64,000 nt of DNA from Stenotrophomonas geniculata ATCC 19374 = JCM 13324 (GTDB lineage: Bacteria > Pseudomonadota > Gammaproteobacteria > Xanthomonadales > Xanthomonadaceae): contig NZ_LLXT01000097.1 of assembly GCF_001431625.1 (NCBI RefSeq), forward strand, positions 28,282 through 92,281, in the 5' to 3' direction. Shown here piece by piece: positions 17,933 through 27,600 of the stretch. Both the position numbers and the translations under genes were made by a program. The number at the start of each line of letters is the position of its first letter. Positions within the stretch are counted from its first letter, which is position 1. A model generated the notes under the pieces. That model saw nothing but the letters and a program-made list of their open reading frames with translations. It had not been told where the DNA came from and searched no databases.

Positions 17933-17983
17933 CCTTGGCGAGGCCGCACGCGCTGGCGCGGCATTGCACATGGAGCCCTATCG

Positions 17984-19876
17984 ATGACCGAGACCACCCA
18001 GACCGAAACCCTTGGCTTCCAGACCGAAGTCAAGCAGCTGCTGCAGCTGATGATCCACTCGCTGTACTCCAACAAGGAGATCTTCCTGCGCGAGCTGGTC
18101 TCCAACGCCGCCGACGCCGCCGACAAGCTGCGCTTCGAGGCCCTGACCCAGCCGGCTCTGCTGGAAGGCGACAGCGAACTGCGCGTGCGCGTCAGCTTCG
18201 ACCCCGCCGCCCACACCATCACCATCGAAGACAACGGCATCGGCATGAGCCGCGCCGAAGCCATCGCCCACCTCGGCACGATCGCCAAGTCCGGCACCGG
18301 CGACTTCCTGCGCCAGTTGTCGGGCGACCAGAAGAAGGATTCGCAGCTGATCGGCCAGTTCGGCGTCGGCTTCTACAGCGCCTTCATCGTCGCCGACGAA
18401 GTGGAAGTGACCTCGCGCCGCGCCGGCCTGGCTGCAGGCGAAGGCGTGCGCTGGACCTCGCGTGGCGAAGGCGATTTCGAAGTGGCCACCGTGGACAAGG
18501 CCGAGCGCGGCACCCGCATCGTGCTGCACCTGAAGGAAGGCGAGCATGACTTCGCCGATGGCTGGCGCCTGCGCAGCATCCTCAAGAAGTACTCGGACCA
18601 CATCGGCCTGCCGATCCAGATGCCGAAGGAAGGCGGCGAAGAAGGCGCTGCGGTCGAATGGGAAACCGTCAACCGCGCCAGCGCGCTGTGGACCCGCCCG
18701 CGCACCGAGATCAGCGACGCCGAGTACACCGAGTTCTACAAGCACGTGGCACATGACCACAGCGACCCGCTGGCGTGGAGCCACAACAAGGTTGAAGGCA
18801 AGCTGGAGTACACCTCGCTGCTGTACGTGCCCGGCCGCGCGCCGTTCGACCTGTACCACCGTGACGCGCCCAAGGGCCTGAAGCTGTACGTGCAGCGCGT
18901 GTTCGTGATGGACCAGGCCGAGCAGTTCCTGCCGCTGTACCTGCGCTTCATCAAGGGCGTGGTCGATTCCAACGACCTGTCGCTGAACGTCTCGCGCGAG
19001 ATCCTGCAGTCCGGCCCGGTCATCGATTCGATGAAGGCGGCGCTGACCAAGCGCTCGCTGGACATGCTGGAGAAGCTGGCCAACGACAAGCCCGAGCAGT
19101 ACGCCACGTTCTGGAAGGAATTCGGCCAGGTGCTGAAGGAAGGCCCGGCCGAGGACTACAACAACCGCGAGAAGGTGGCCGGCCTGCTGCGCTTCGCCTC
19201 CACCCGTGGCGAGGCCGATGCGCAGACCGTGTCGCTGGCCGACTACATCGGCCGCATGACCGAAGGCCAGGACAAGATCTATTACCTGACCGGCGAGAGC
19301 TACAGCCAGGTGCGCAACAGCCCGCACCTGGAAGTGTTCCGCAAGAAGGGCGTGGAAGTGCTGCTGCTGACCGACCGCATCGACGAGTGGCTGATGGGCT
19401 ACCTGACCGATTTCGACGGCAAGGGCTTCGTTGACATCGCCCGTGGCGACCTCGACCTGGGCGCGCTGGAAAGCGAGGCCGACAAGCAGGAACAGGAAGC
19501 GGCCGCGAAGGACAAGCAGGGCCTGGTGGAGCGCCTGAAGACGGTGCTGGGCGATGACGTGGCCGAGGTGCGCGTGTCGCACCGCCTGACCGATTCGCCG
19601 GCGGTCCTGGCCATCGGCGAACAGGACCTGGGCCTGCAGATGCGGCAGATCCTGGAGGCCAGCGGGCAGAAGGTGCCCGACAGCAAGCCGGTGCTGGAGA
19701 TCAACCCCGGCCATCCGCTGATCGCCAAGCTGGATGCCGAAGGCGATGGCGCACGTTTCGACGACCTGAGCCGGGTGCTGTTCGACCAGACCGCGCTGGC
19801 CGCCGGTGACAGCCTGAAGGACCCGGGCGCCTACGTGGCGCGCCTGAACAAACTGCTGCTGGAGCTGTCGGCCTGA
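17984..19876 (+). CDS. htpG: Molecular chaperone HtpG (Hsp90)
   Basis: This 630-residue bacterial Hsp90 is an ATP-dependent cytoplasmic chaperone. The N-terminal GHKL ATPase shows [40 protein letters not shown] and [16 protein letters not shown]. The middle domain has the catalytic region NVSREILQ, and the C-terminal dimerisation domain follows. The length is standard. ATG 17984 begins [20 protein letters not shown], the family's normal N-terminus; the open frame upstream to 17750 runs through the palindromic element and is not coding. A likely sigma-32 promoter lies about 50 bp upstream. It is monocistronic, followed by SMAG palindromes. Confidence 0.97.
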   Translation: MTETTQTETLGFQTEVKQLLQLMIHSLYSNKEIFLRELVSNAADAADKLRFEALTQPALLEGDSELRVRVSFDPAAHTITIEDNGIGMSRAEAIAHLGTIAKSGTGDFLRQLSGDQKKDSQLIGQFGVGFYSAFIVADEVEVTSRRAGLAAGEGVRWTSRGEGDFEVATVDKAERGTRIVLHLKEGEHDFADGWRLRSILKKYSDHIGLPIQMPKEGGEEGAAVEWETVNRASALWTRPRTEISDAEYTEFYKHVAHDHSDPLAWSHNKVEGKLEYTSLLYVPGRAPFDLYHRDAPKGLKLYVQRVFVMDQAEQFLPLYLRFIKGVVDSNDLSLNVSREILQSGPVIDSMKAALTKRSLDMLEKLANDKPEQYATFWKEFGQVLKEGPAEDYNNREKVAGLLRFASTRGEADAQTVSLADYIGRMTEGQDKIYYLTGESYSQVRNSPHLEVFRKKGVEVLLLTDRIDEWLMGYLTDFDGKGFVDIARGDLDLGALESEADKQEQEAAAKDKQGLVERLKTVLGDDVAEVRVSHRLTDSPAVLAIGEQDLGLQMRQILEASGQKVPDSKPVLEINPGHPLIAKLDAEGDGARFDDLSRVLFDQTALAAGDSLKDPGAYVARLNKLLLELSA

Positions 19877-19890
19877 TCGAGGCGGTGGTC

Positions 19891-20012
19891 GCCGGGCATG
19901 GCCCGGCGGTGCCTTGGTAGAGGCCAACCTTGGTTGGCGCCCCAAAAGCGTGCCAACCAAGGTTGGCACCTACCAGGGCGGGTCAAGCATGCCAACCAGG
20001 GTTGGCACCCAC
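19891..20012. repeat. Cluster of SMAG-type palindromes
   Basis: GCCGGGCATGGCCCGGCGG (19891-19909), GTAGAGGCCAACCTTGGTTG (from 19917), GTGCCAACCAAGGTTGGCAC with CTAC (19950-19973), and a similar unit at 19989-20012 lie between the convergent htpG and a small gene. Confidence 0.75.
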
Positions 20013-20044
20013 CAGGGGCGGCGGTTGGCGCCTGCCGAGGGGGT

Positions 20045-20350
20045 TCAGGCTTCGCGATCCAGCAGCGAGCCCAGCAACGGGTCCTGGCGGCGGATCACCG
20101 TGGCATTGGCGGCGAAGGCCAACACCTCGGCTTTCGCCGCGAGCAGATCTCCCAGCGGTGCACTGACATCGACATCGGCACCGGCAGGGGTCACCGAGGC
20201 CTGCACTCCGCCCTGCTCCACCGCACTACGCTGCAGCTGCAGGCGCTGGGCATCCGGGGTCGCCAGATTGGCCACGTTGTGCGCGGCCAGCTGCACCCCC
20301 TGCTGGGCTGCACGCATGCCACCGCGTGCCGTTCCCATCACGTTGTTCAT
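20045..20350 (-). CDS. Small protein resembling the N-terminus of flagellar rod proteins
   Basis: This 101-residue frame carries MRAAQQGVQLAAHNVANLAT near its start, like the N-terminal helix of FlgB/FlgC-type rod and hook proteins (the A..R....AHNIANxxT pattern). The C-terminus has the helix LLAAKAEVLAFAANATVIRR, again similar to the rod C-terminal helix. The central domain of full-length rod proteins is absent. There are no flagellar genes nearby. It could be a diverged flagellar-type protein or an unrelated heptad-like protein; no function is assigned. ATG 20350 fits; the next ATG is four codons on. Confidence 0.6.
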   Translation of the reverse strand: MNNVMGTARGGMRAAQQGVQLAAHNVANLATPDAQRLQLQRSAVEQGGVQASVTPAGADVDVSAPLGDLLAAKAEVLAFAANATVIRRQDPLLGSLLDREA

Positions 20351-20479
20351 GGCGGTCTCCGGACCGCACTGCGCAGCCCTCCGGACCGGTTAACGGCCGA
20401 TGGGCCGCAACCTTGAGCCCACATCGGCCCGACAGGCCCGAGTGGTAGCATATCCCCCTGATTTCAGCGCCTTTTGCCA

Positions 20480-21802
20480 ATGCTCAGTTTTTTCCGCCGC
20501 AAGAAGCCCCAGGATGCCCCCGCAGCGGAGGCACCCAAGACCCAGCACTACTCGGCTGAAGAGCTGGCGGCGGCGTTCCCGTCGGCCGCACCGGTCGAGG
20601 ACAAGGAGCCTGCGCCGGTAGCCGCGCCGGCCGTGCCTGCCACGGTCGAGCCGCCCCCGGCAGCGGTCGCTCCAGTCGCTGTCGAGCCCACGCCGGTGAT
20701 TCCGGCTCCAGCCGCGCCGGTTCCGGCAGCTCCAGCGCCGACGGCGCAGATCGACGTCGCCCCCGTTGCGACCCCGGCCATCGAACCTGCACCCGCGCCG
20801 CTGCCTGGGCCCACCCCGGCACCGGCACCGGTCACCGACGATCTGCCGGCCGCCGCCTCGGTCGACGCCGTGCCCGCAACTGCCGGCAAGCCCGGCTGGC
20901 GCGAGCGCCTGCGCAACAGCGTCATCGCGCGCAGCTTCGGTGGCCTGTTCTCGCGCAACCCCAAGCTCGACGACGACCTGCTGGACGAGCTGGAAACCGC
21001 ACTGATCACCGCCGACGTCGGCGTGGGTGCCACCACCGATCTGGTCGAGAGCCTGCGCAAGCGCATGAAGTCGCGCGAGTTCGCCGACGCCAATGCACTG
21101 CTGGCCGCACTGCGCGCCGAGCTGATCGCGATCCTGCAGCCGGTGGCCAAGCCGCTGGTGATCGACCGCACTGCCAAGCCCTTCGTGGTACTGACCGTCG
21201 GCGTCAACGGCGTCGGCAAGACCACCACCATCGGCAAGCTGGCCAAGCGCTTCAAGGACGAAGGCCACAGCCTGATGCTGGCCGCCGGTGACACCTTCCG
21301 CGCCGCCGCCGTGGCCCAGTTGCAGGCCTGGGGCGAGCGCAATGGCGTGACCGTGGTCGCCCAGGGGCAGAACGCCGATGCCGCTTCGGTGGCGTTCGAC
21401 GCACTGCAGGCCGGCAAGGCCCGCGGCACCTCGGTGCTGATCGCCGATACCGCCGGCCGCCTGCATACCCAGTCCGGCCTGATGAACGAACTGGGCAAGA
21501 TCCGCCGCGTGCTCGGCAAGATCGACCCCACCGCGCCGCATGAGGTGCTGATGGTGATCGACGGCACCACCGGCCAGAACGCGCTGTCGCAGCTGCGCCA
21601 GTTCAATGCCGCAGTGAACGTGACCGGCCTGGTGGTGACCAAGCTGGACGGCACCGCCAAGGGCGGCGTGGTGTTCGCGCTGGCCCGCGAGTTTGGCATT
21701 CCGATCCGCTTTGCCGGCATCGGCGAGCGCCCGGAAGACCTGCGCGTGTTCGATCCGGAAGCCTTCGTCGACGCCCTGCTGCCTGAAGCGCTGGGTGCCT
21801 GA
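20480..21802 (+). CDS. ftsY: Signal recognition particle receptor FtsY
   Basis: This 440-residue SRP GTPase receptor directs ribosome-nascent chains to SecYEG. Residues about 40-140 form a long Pro/Ala/Val/Glu-rich acidic linker of the kind that mediates membrane association. The NG domain follows: LDELETALITADVGV, P-loop VGVNGVGKTTTIGKLA, AAGDTFRAAAVAQL, IADTAGRLHTQ, DGTTGQNAL and VVTKLDGTAKGG. ATG 20480 was chosen over a TTG six bases earlier. It precedes mutY by about 90 bp with a SMAG palindrome between. The length is normal given the extended linker. Confidence 0.96.
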   Translation: MLSFFRRKKPQDAPAAEAPKTQHYSAEELAAAFPSAAPVEDKEPAPVAAPAVPATVEPPPAAVAPVAVEPTPVIPAPAAPVPAAPAPTAQIDVAPVATPAIEPAPAPLPGPTPAPAPVTDDLPAAASVDAVPATAGKPGWRERLRNSVIARSFGGLFSRNPKLDDDLLDELETALITADVGVGATTDLVESLRKRMKSREFADANALLAALRAELIAILQPVAKPLVIDRTAKPFVVLTVGVNGVGKTTTIGKLAKRFKDEGHSLMLAAGDTFRAAAVAQLQAWGERNGVTVVAQGQNADAASVAFDALQAGKARGTSVLIADTAGRLHTQSGLMNELGKIRRVLGKIDPTAPHEVLMVIDGTTGQNALSQLRQFNAAVNVTGLVVTKLDGTAKGGVVFALAREFGIPIRFAGIGERPEDLRVFDPEAFVDALLPEALGA

Positions 21803-21829
21803 TATACCGTGCAGCCACCGCACTCTGGT

Positions 21830-21854
21830 GCAGCCACCCATGGGGTGGCTCTAC
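21830..21854. repeat. SMAG-type palindrome between ftsY and mutY
   Basis: GCAGCCACCCATGGGGTGGC is followed by TCTAC. Half copies (GTGCAGCCACC upstream, ACCCACGGGTGGCTG downstream) flank it. Confidence 0.7.
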
Positions 21855-21893
21855 AAGGGTGAACCCACGGGTGGCTGCCTCTCTGGAACACCG

Positions 21894-23018
21894 ATGCCCC
21901 GCCAGCCGCACGCCAGCGCCGACACTGCCCAGCACGACGACTTCGTCGCCCGCCTGCTGCACTGGTTCGACGACCACGGCCGCCACGACCTGCCCTGGCA
22001 ACACCCGCGCAGCCCCTACCGGGTGTGGTTGTCGGAAATCATGCTGCAGCAGACCCAGGTGGCCACGGTCATCCCGTACTTCCAGCGGTTCCTGCAGCAC
22101 TTCCCGACCCTGCCCGACCTTGCCGCCGCCAGCAACGACGCGGTGATGGCGCAGTGGGCCGGGCTCGGCTACTACGCCCGCGCACGCAACCTGCATGCCG
22201 CCGCAAAGCGCTGCGTGGAACTGCATGACGGCGACCTGCCGCGAGATTTCGATGCACTGCACGCCCTACCCGGCATCGGCCGCAGCACTGCCGGCGCGAT
22301 CCTCAGCCAAGCCTGGAACGACCCGTTCGCGATCCTGGATGGCAACGTCAAGCGCGTGCTGAGCCGTTACCACGGCATCGACGGGTTTCCCGCCCTGCCG
22401 GCCATCGAGAAGCAGTTGTGGGCCATCGCCGGGGCGCACGTTGCGCAGGTCCCGGCCGGGCGCATGGCAGATTACACCCAGGCGCAGATGGATCTGGGCG
22501 CCACCGTCTGCAGTCGGGCCAAGCCGACATGCGTGATCTGCCCGCTGCAGGACAACTGCGTGGCACGCCGCGAAGGCCGCACCGCTGAGTTACCGACGCC
22601 CAAGCCCAGCAAGACCCTGCCCGAACGCGAAGCGGTCGCCCTGCTGTTGCGCGACGCCCAGCAGCGCGTGCTGCTGCAGAAGCGGCCGGATACTGGCATC
22701 TGGGCGCAGCTGTGGACGCTGCCGCAGGCCGAGACGGGCAGCGACCTGCAGGACTGGTTCGACACACATGTGGACGGCTCGCTGGAAGATGCCGACGAAC
22801 TGCCGGTGCTGCAGCACACCTTCAGCCACTACAAGCTGCATCTGCAGGTACTGTCGCGGCAGGTACACGGCCTGCGCGTGGAAGAACCCACGCTGCGCTG
22901 GGTGGCTGCCGACGAACTGCCCGCGCTGGGCCTTCCGGCGCCGATCCGCAAGCTGCTCGACGGCGCCACGATCAAGACGCCGAAACGAACCTCCAAGAAA
23001 TCCCGCAACCACGAGTGA
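21894..23018 (+). CDS. mutY: A/G-specific adenine glycosylase MutY
   Basis: This 374-residue base-excision enzyme removes A paired with 8-oxoG. The N-terminal helix-hairpin-helix glycosylase has [17 protein letters not shown], with the catalytic Glu before MLQQ, and the hairpin [14 protein letters not shown] [4Fe-4S] cluster loop with C-x6-C-x2-C-x5-C spacing is at [20 protein letters not shown]-terminal NUDIX-like 8-oxoG recognition domain follows. ATG 21894 gives MPRQPHAS; the open frame upstream is shadow of ftsY. The yggX-type gene starts only 5 bp after its stop, the conserved mutY-yggX pair. Confidence 0.96.
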   Translation: MPRQPHASADTAQHDDFVARLLHWFDDHGRHDLPWQHPRSPYRVWLSEIMLQQTQVATVIPYFQRFLQHFPTLPDLAAASNDAVMAQWAGLGYYARARNLHAAAKRCVELHDGDLPRDFDALHALPGIGRSTAGAILSQAWNDPFAILDGNVKRVLSRYHGIDGFPALPAIEKQLWAIAGAHVAQVPAGRMADYTQAQMDLGATVCSRAKPTCVICPLQDNCVARREGRTAELPTPKPSKTLPEREAVALLLRDAQQRVLLQKRPDTGIWAQLWTLPQAETGSDLQDWFDTHVDGSLEDADELPVLQHTFSHYKLHLQVLSRQVHGLRVEEPTLRWVAADELPALGLPAPIRKLLDGATIKTPKRTSKKSRNHE

Positions 23019-23023
23019 GTGCC

Positions 23024-23293
23024 ATGCCCCGAACCGTCTTCTGCCAGTACGAACAACGCGATGCCGAGGGCCTGGACTTCGTGCCCTACCCCGGTGAGCT
23101 GGGCCAGCGCATCTTCAACAACATCGGCAAGCAGGCCTGGGCCGCGTGGCTGGCGCACCAGACCATGCTGATCAACGAGAACCGGCTGTCACCGCGCACG
23201 CCGGAGCATCGCGCGTTCCTTGAAGGCGAACTGGTCAAGTTCCTGTTCGAGAAGGACGCGGAGAAGCCCGCAGGCTTCGTTCCGGAAGCCTGA
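23024..23293 (+). CDS. yggX: Probable Fe(2+)-trafficking protein (YggX family)
   Basis: This 89-residue protein starts [19 protein letters not shown] and contains [17 protein letters not shown], the YggX family pattern with a single conserved Cys at position 7. YggX proteins protect iron-sulfur clusters from oxidative damage and may carry labile Fe(II). Pairing with mutY, another oxidative-damage gene with an Fe-S cluster, is the common arrangement; the genes are 5 bp apart and surely co-transcribed. The following SMAG pair probably ends the transcript. Confidence 0.95.
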   Translation: MPRTVFCQYEQRDAEGLDFVPYPGELGQRIFNNIGKQAWAAWLAHQTMLINENRLSPRTPEHRAFLEGELVKFLFEKDAEKPAGFVPEA

Positions 23294-23300
23294 CCTGCCG

Positions 23301-23356
23301 GTAGCGCCGGGCCATGCCCGGCGTCCAGGCATCCGCCGGGCATGGCCCGGCGCTAC
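23301..23356. repeat. Head-to-head SMAG pair
   Basis: GTAGCGCCGGGCCATGCCCG (23301-23323) and its inverted partner ending CGGCGCTAC (23334-23356) form one large palindrome between the convergent yggX and DUF6491-like genes. The GTAG ends face outward. It may act as a bidirectional terminator. A similar pair is at 55909-55977. Confidence 0.8.
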
Positions 23357-23360
23357 CCGT

Positions 23361-23810
23361 TTATTTCCCGGATTCCTCGCGCTCCTGCACCTGCGCCTGG
23401 CGCAGCTCCTGTTCGGAAGCACGCAGCGCCTTCACGTCCAGCTTGCGGATGCTGTTGATGAAGCACGGCATGCGCGGGCCGCCGGTGGGGTCGCGCACCA
23501 GCACCTTGTCAAAGCGCGCCGAGACACGGTTCATCTGGCTGGTCAGGCCGATGGCGGTGGCATACGGCAGGTCCTGGCAGGGGCCTCTCAGCTCCAGCAG
23601 GTAGGCCTCGCTGGGACGCGTCCACACCGCCAGCGCGCTGTCACCCAGCTCGGTCCAGCCATTAAGGGTGCCGAAGAACTGCATGTCGTTCTGCGGCGCA
23701 CCGGCGTGGGCACGGTAAAGGTCAAGCTTCTCGGCGCTGCTGAGCCGGCCGGTGGTGGCACAGGCGGCCAGGGCCAGGCAGAGGCCGGCCAGCAGAAGCG
23801 GGGTCTTCAT
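23361..23810 (-). CDS. Hypothetical lipoprotein, DUF6491-like
   Basis: This 149-residue precursor has a signal peptide and lipobox LAAC (Cys about 17). The mature part has FFGTLNGWTELGDSALAVWTRPSEAYLLELRGPCQDLPYA and a later Cys (RMPCFINSIRKLDVKAL), so one disulfide is possible. It ends in a Glu/Gln-rich helix (ALRASEQELRQAQVQEREES). This pattern is seen in small DUF6491-type lipoproteins common in Xanthomonadaceae; the function is unknown. It is convergent with yggX, and its upstream gap (23811-24031) holds SMAG palindromes. Confidence 0.75.
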   Translation of the reverse strand: MKTPLLLAGLCLALAACATTGRLSSAEKLDLYRAHAGAPQNDMQFFGTLNGWTELGDSALAVWTRPSEAYLLELRGPCQDLPYATAIGLTSQMNRVSARFDKVLVRDPTGGPRMPCFINSIRKLDVKALRASEQELRQAQVQEREESGK

Positions 23811-23898
23811 GGCGATCTCCTCGGGGAACTGTCGCCATCATGCGCTTGGCCTGGCAATGCCGGCGCGACGGCCGACGGCCCCATTCAGGCGCCGGTCG

Positions 23899-24013
23899 GC
23901 GGTCGACCAAGGTCGACCTCTGCCAAAGCGGGTCCAGAACATCGGATTCCGGTAGTCGCCAACCTTGGTTGGCGCTTGCCCTGCAGGAGCAGCCGACCAA
24001 GGTCGGCTTCCAC
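23899..24013. repeat. Cluster of SMAG-type palindromes
   Basis: There are three units with GTCGACCAAGGTCGAC (about 23902-23920), GTAGTCGCCAACCTTGGTTG (from 23952) and CAGCCGACCAAGGTCGGCTT (from about 23990). They lie in the gap between lolD and the DUF6491-like gene. Confidence 0.7.
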
Positions 24014-24031
24014 CAGAGTCCGTCCGACCGC

Positions 24032-24745
24032 TCAGACGTCGGCGTGGGCCAGTGCGTGCAGGCGCCCTTCGCGCAGTTCCAGCACCCGGTCCAGGCGACG
24101 CGCCAGGCTGCGGTCATGGGTTACCAGCACCAGGCTGGTGTGACGTGCACGATTCAGCTCCAGCATCAGCTCGAACACCGTTGCAGCGGTGCGGTCATCC
24201 AGGTTGCCGGTCGGCTCGTCACCGAGCACGCAGGCCGGATGATTGACCAGTGCTCGCGCCACCGCAGCACGCTGGCGCTCGCCGCCGGACAGCTCGCCCG
24301 GCTTGTGGTCCAGGCGATGGCCGAGGCCAACCGCTTCCAGCAGCGTGGTGGCGCGGCTGCTCGCTTCGGCCACCGCGGTGCCAGCCAGCAGCACCGGCAT
24401 CATCACGTTTTCCAGCGCGGTGAACTCCGGCAGCAGGTGATGGAACTGGTAGACGAAGCCCAGCGCCTGGTTGCGCAGCAGGCCGCGCGCGGTGTCCGAC
24501 AGCGCCGACATGCGCTGGCCGGTCACATAGACCTCGCCCGCGGTCGGAATGTCGAGGCCACCCAGCAGGTGCAGCAGCGTACTCTTGCCGGCGCCGGAGG
24601 CACCGATGATCGCCACGGTTTCGCCGGCGGTCACGGTCAGGTCCAGGCCATCGAACACCGGGGTCTGCATGCGCCCTTCGGCGTAGGTCTTGCCCAGTGC
24701 TTCGGCGCGGATCACTTCATCGCCGCGGTTGAAGACCTTATTCAT
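24032..24745 (-). CDS. lolD: Lipoprotein-releasing ABC transporter ATP-binding protein LolD
   Basis: This 237-residue ABC ATPase powers release of outer-membrane lipoproteins from the inner membrane. It has Walker [11 protein letters not shown]-loop region [18 protein letters not shown] (the LolD-specific hydrophobic stretch), signature LSGGERQR, Walker [12 protein letters not shown] and switch His VTHD. It overlaps the upstream permease gene by 8 nt, so the two are co-translated. Only one permease gene is present, so the transporter core would be a homodimer plus two LolD. Confidence 0.95.
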   Translation of the reverse strand: MNKVFNRGDEVIRAEALGKTYAEGRMQTPVFDGLDLTVTAGETVAIIGASGAGKSTLLHLLGGLDIPTAGEVYVTGQRMSALSDTARGLLRNQALGFVYQFHHLLPEFTALENVMMPVLLAGTAVAEASSRATTLLEAVGLGHRLDHKPGELSGGERQRAAVARALVNHPACVLGDEPTGNLDDRTAATVFELMLELNRARHTSLVLVTHDRSLARRLDRVLELREGRLHALAHADV

Positions 24746-25979
24746 AACGCAGGGCCTCCGCCGGCTGGGTGCGTGCTGCCCGCCAGGCGGGGTACAGGGT
24801 GGCCAGGAAGCTCATCAGCAGTGCGACCACGGTGATCGCCACCACGTCGCCGGTCTGCATGTCGGTCGGCAGGCCGGTGATGTAGTAGACATCCTCCGGC
24901 ATCAGCTTGACGTTGAACACGCTCTCGATGGCGCCGAGGATGCGCTCCAGGTTGAGGGTCAGGGTGATGCCACCGATCAGGCCGGCCAGCGTGCCGAAGA
25001 TGCCGATCAGCGAGCCCTGCACCATGAACACCTGCATCACGCCACCCGGGGTCAGGCCGAGGGTGCGCAGGATGGCGATGTCGGCCTGCTTGTCGGTCAC
25101 CAGCATCACCTGCGAGGACACCAGGTTGAAGGCGCCCATGGCGATGATCAGCGACAGCAGGATGCCCATCACCACCTTCTCCATGCGCAGCGAGTGGTAG
25201 AGGTTGGCGTTCTGCTGGGTCCAGTCGCTCACCCTGTAGGCACCGCCGAGGTTCTGCGCCAGGTCCACGCCCACTTCCAGCGAGCGGTCCATGTCGTGCA
25301 GTTTCAGGCGCACGCCGGTGGCACCGTCGCTGCGCAGTACGCGCTCCAGGTCCTGCATGTTGGCGAAGCCCACGCCACGGTCGACTTCGTTGTAACCGGC
25401 CTCGAAGATGCCGCTGACGGTGAAGCGCTTCATCCGTGGCACCGCGCCGGCAGGCGTGCCCTGCACTTCTGCAAAGGTCACCAGCACCTGGTCGCCGACG
25501 TCCACGCCCAGCCAGAGCGCCAGCTCCTTGCCCAGCAGCACGTTGAAGCTGCCCGGCGTGAGGCTGTCATAGCTGCCCTTGGTGATCTTCTTGTCGATCA
25601 CCGACACCTTCGGCTCCAGCGCCGGATCGATGCCCTGGATGATCGCACCCTGCACGCGCGGACCGCTGATCATCGACTGGATCTCGATGTACGGCGCGGC
25701 ACCGGCCACGCGCGGATCCTTGTTGGCCACGTCGACCACCCGCATCCAGTCCGGCATCGGCTCGCCGTCACGGCTGATGGTGGTGTGCGCGGTCATCTGC
25801 AGCAGGCGGCTGCGGATTTCCTTCTGGAAACCGCTCATCACCGCCAGGGTGGTGATCAGCACCGTGACGCCGAGCGCGATGCCCAGGATCGATGCCATCG
25901 AGATGAAGGAGATGAAGCCGTTGCGGCGCTTGGCGCGCAGGTAGCGCAGGCCGATGGCCACGGGAATGGGTTTGAACAT
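24738..25979 (-). CDS. lolC: LolC/LolE-family lipoprotein-releasing permease
   Basis: This 413-residue inner-membrane protein has four transmembrane segments: one near residues 23-50, a large periplasmic domain (about 50-270), then three (about 272-300, 320-345, 380-405). The starting segment [30 protein letters not shown] and the C-terminal [23 protein letters not shown] are typical. Since only one such gene precedes lolD, it may combine LolC and LolE roles, as LolF does in many gammaproteobacteria. It follows ygfX in the sdh gene order. Confidence 0.92.
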   Translation of the reverse strand: MFKPIPVAIGLRYLRAKRRNGFISFISMASILGIALGVTVLITTLAVMSGFQKEIRSRLLQMTAHTTISRDGEPMPDWMRVVDVANKDPRVAGAAPYIEIQSMISGPRVQGAIIQGIDPALEPKVSVIDKKITKGSYDSLTPGSFNVLLGKELALWLGVDVGDQVLVTFAEVQGTPAGAVPRMKRFTVSGIFEAGYNEVDRGVGFANMQDLERVLRSDGATGVRLKLHDMDRSLEVGVDLAQNLGGAYRVSDWTQQNANLYHSLRMEKVVMGILLSLIIAMGAFNLVSSQVMLVTDKQADIAILRTLGLTPGGVMQVFMVQGSLIGIFGTLAGLIGGITLTLNLERILGAIESVFNVKLMPEDVYYITGLPTDMQTGDVVAITVVALLMSFLATLYPAWRAARTQPAEALRYE

Positions 25980-26002
25980 GCAGGCACGCCGGTCAATTCA
26001 GC

Positions 26003-26452
26003 TTATGGTGCCATCGACCGGGGCCGACGGGAAACGCTGCGTGCGGCGACGGCCAGTCGCAGTTCACGTCGCTGCCCGGAATCGAGCACATCCGGCCAGA
26101 ACAGCAGGCGCCGGCGGCGCCGATCCTCACGCCACAGCAACAGCAGCCAGGGGCCGCGCACGACCAGCTGTGGCGCATCGACGTCCTGCCCGGCCACCTG
26201 CAGCGGCTCGGACGGTACCGGCAGAAGCACCTGCACGCGTGGCCTGCGCTGGCGCCAGGCCAGTTCGGCCAACCCGATGCCCCAGGCCAGCAACACCGCG
26301 GGCATCAACAGCCGCGGCGGCAGATCCGATGCGCGCAGCAGCCAGGGTGCGGCCAGCAGCACCGCCAGCTGGGCGGCGGCCTGCAGCCGTGAGGGCCGCC
26401 ACTCAAGGCTTGAGGGCGAGGATCTTCTGCATGAGGGGGATTGCGTGCGCAT
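26003..26452 (-). CDS. ygfX: YgfX/CptA-family membrane protein
   Basis: This 149-residue protein has two predicted membrane helices ([17 protein letters not shown] and [19 protein letters not shown]) and then a beta-rich soluble part with [23 protein letters not shown]. That matches YgfX, where a PW segment lies in the same place. The gene immediately follows sdhE (ygfY), as in E. coli. YgfX has been described both as a toxin-like cytoskeleton inhibitor and as a partner of SdhE. The start is uncertain: ATG 26452 overlaps sdhE by 50 nt, and an ATG at 26467 is also in frame. Confidence 0.75.
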   Translation of the reverse strand: MRTQSPSCRRSSPSSLEWRPSRLQAAAQLAVLLAAPWLLRASDLPPRLLMPAVLLAWGIGLAELAWRQRRPRVQVLLPVPSEPLQVAGQDVDAPQLVVRGPWLLLLWREDRRRRRLLFWPDVLDSGQRRELRLAVAARSVSRRPRSMAP

Positions 26453-26651
26453 GCGGGCAGGCCTCATAACCCATGAACCAGCGCCACAACTTATCGTCCT
26501 CGCAGTCGAGCAGGAACAAGAAAACCTCGCGCTCTTCGGTCGGCGCAGTGCTCCATTCGTGGTCGAGGTAACGGCCGAACAGCTGGTCCAGCTCGCGCAT
26601 GCCGCGGCGGCAGCGCCAGCGCAGCTTCTTCAGCAGAACATCTTCTTCCAT
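26403..26651 (-). CDS. sdhE: Succinate dehydrogenase assembly factor SdhE
   Basis: This 82-residue protein is needed to insert FAD covalently into SdhA. It contains the family motif [14 protein letters not shown] (the RGxxE pattern) and [19 protein letters not shown]. It lies downstream of sdhB with two SMAG palindromes in the 97-bp gap and overlaps ygfX at its 3' end. The order sdhB-sdhE-ygfX supports the assignment. Confidence 0.95.
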   Translation of the reverse strand: MEEDVLLKKLRWRCRRGMRELDQLFGRYLDHEWSTAPTEEREVFLFLLDCEDDKLWRWFMGYEACPHAHAIPLMQKILALKP

Positions 26652-26673
26652 CGTGTTTCTCCAGATGCAGCAA

Positions 26674-26729
26674 AGCCACGCATGGCGTGGCTCTGCTGGG
26701 AGGTGCAGCCACGCACGGCGTGGCTCTAC
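26674..26729. repeat. Two SMAG-type palindromes between sdhB and sdhE
   Basis: AGCCACGCATGGCGTGGCTC (from 26674) and GCAGCCACGCACGGCGTGGC (26705-26729, followed by TCTAC) lie head-to-tail between sdhB and sdhE. They could attenuate or stabilise the mRNA inside the operon. Confidence 0.7.
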
Positions 26730-26748
26730 CGGGTACAGCCGGACCGTA

Positions 26749-27534
26749 TCAGGCGCGGCGTTCCATCATCAGCTTCTTGATCTCGGCGATCGCCAGCGCC
26801 GGGTTCAGGCCCTTCGGGCAGGTCCGGGCGCAGTTCATGATGGTGTGGCAGCGGTACAGCTTGAACGGATCTTCCAGGTCGTCCAGGCGCGCACCGGTGT
26901 CCTCATCGCGCGAATCGATGATCCAGCGGTAGGCCTGCAGCAGGATCGCCGGGCCCAGGTAACGCTCGCCGTTCCACCAGTAGCTCGGGCAGCTGGTCGA
27001 GCAGCAGGCGCACAGGATGCACTCGTACAGGCCGTCCAGCTTCTTGCGGTCTTCCGGCGACTGCAGGCGCTCGCGGTCCGGCGGTGCCGGGGTCTGGGTG
27101 CGGATCCACGGCTTGATCGAGGCGTACTGCGCGTAGAAGTGGGTCAGGTCCGGAACCAGATCCTTGACCACGTTCATGTGCGGCAGCGGGTAGATCGGCA
27201 CTTCCTTCTTGCCGCAGTCCGAGATGGCTCGGGTGCAGGCCAGGGTATTGGTGCCGTCGATGTTCATCGCGCACGAACCACAGATACCTTCGCGGCAGGA
27301 GCGGCGGAAGGTCAGGGTCGGGTCGATCTCATTCTTGATCTTGATCAGGGCGTCCAGGACCATCGGGCCACAGGCGTCCAGATCGACTTCATAGGTATCG
27401 GTGCGCGGGTTGCTGTCGTCGTCCGGACTCCAGCGGTAGATCTTGAAGGTGCGCACGTTCTTGCCGCCGTTCTTGACGGGGAAGTGCTTGCCCTTCGTGA
27501 TCTTGGAATTCTTGGGGAGTGAAAACTCGGCCAT
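26749..27534 (-). CDS. sdhB: Succinate dehydrogenase iron-sulfur subunit
   Basis: This 261-residue subunit of complex II passes electrons from FAD to quinone through three clusters. The [2Fe-2S] motif is [21 protein letters not shown]. The [4Fe-4S] motif is [16 protein letters not shown], and the [3Fe-4S] region is [17 protein letters not shown]. The length is about 20 residues more than the E. coli protein, mostly at the N-terminus ([16 protein letters not shown]). It follows sdhA by 66 bp, in the sdhCDAB order. Confidence 0.97.
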   Translation of the reverse strand: MAEFSLPKNSKITKGKHFPVKNGGKNVRTFKIYRWSPDDDSNPRTDTYEVDLDACGPMVLDALIKIKNEIDPTLTFRRSCREGICGSCAMNIDGTNTLACTRAISDCGKKEVPIYPLPHMNVVKDLVPDLTHFYAQYASIKPWIRTQTPAPPDRERLQSPEDRKKLDGLYECILCACCSTSCPSYWWNGERYLGPAILLQAYRWIIDSRDEDTGARLDDLEDPFKLYRCHTIMNCARTCPKGLNPALAIAEIKKLMMERRA

Positions 27535-27600
27535 GGCTGCTCTCGTTGGCTCAGGCGGCCCGCGCCCTTGGGCGCGGATTGCATGGTAGGCGGGGTCGGA

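Noticed and set aside
17750..17983. N-terminal extension of htpG through the palindromic element
   Set aside because: The frame stays open by chance; Hsp90 proteins start at [12 protein letters not shown], and the promoter lies within the extension.
19887..20031. CRISPR-like array of repeated GCCAACC units
   Set aside because: Units are palindromic, vary in spacing and sequence, and have no constant-length spacers; they are SMAG repeats.
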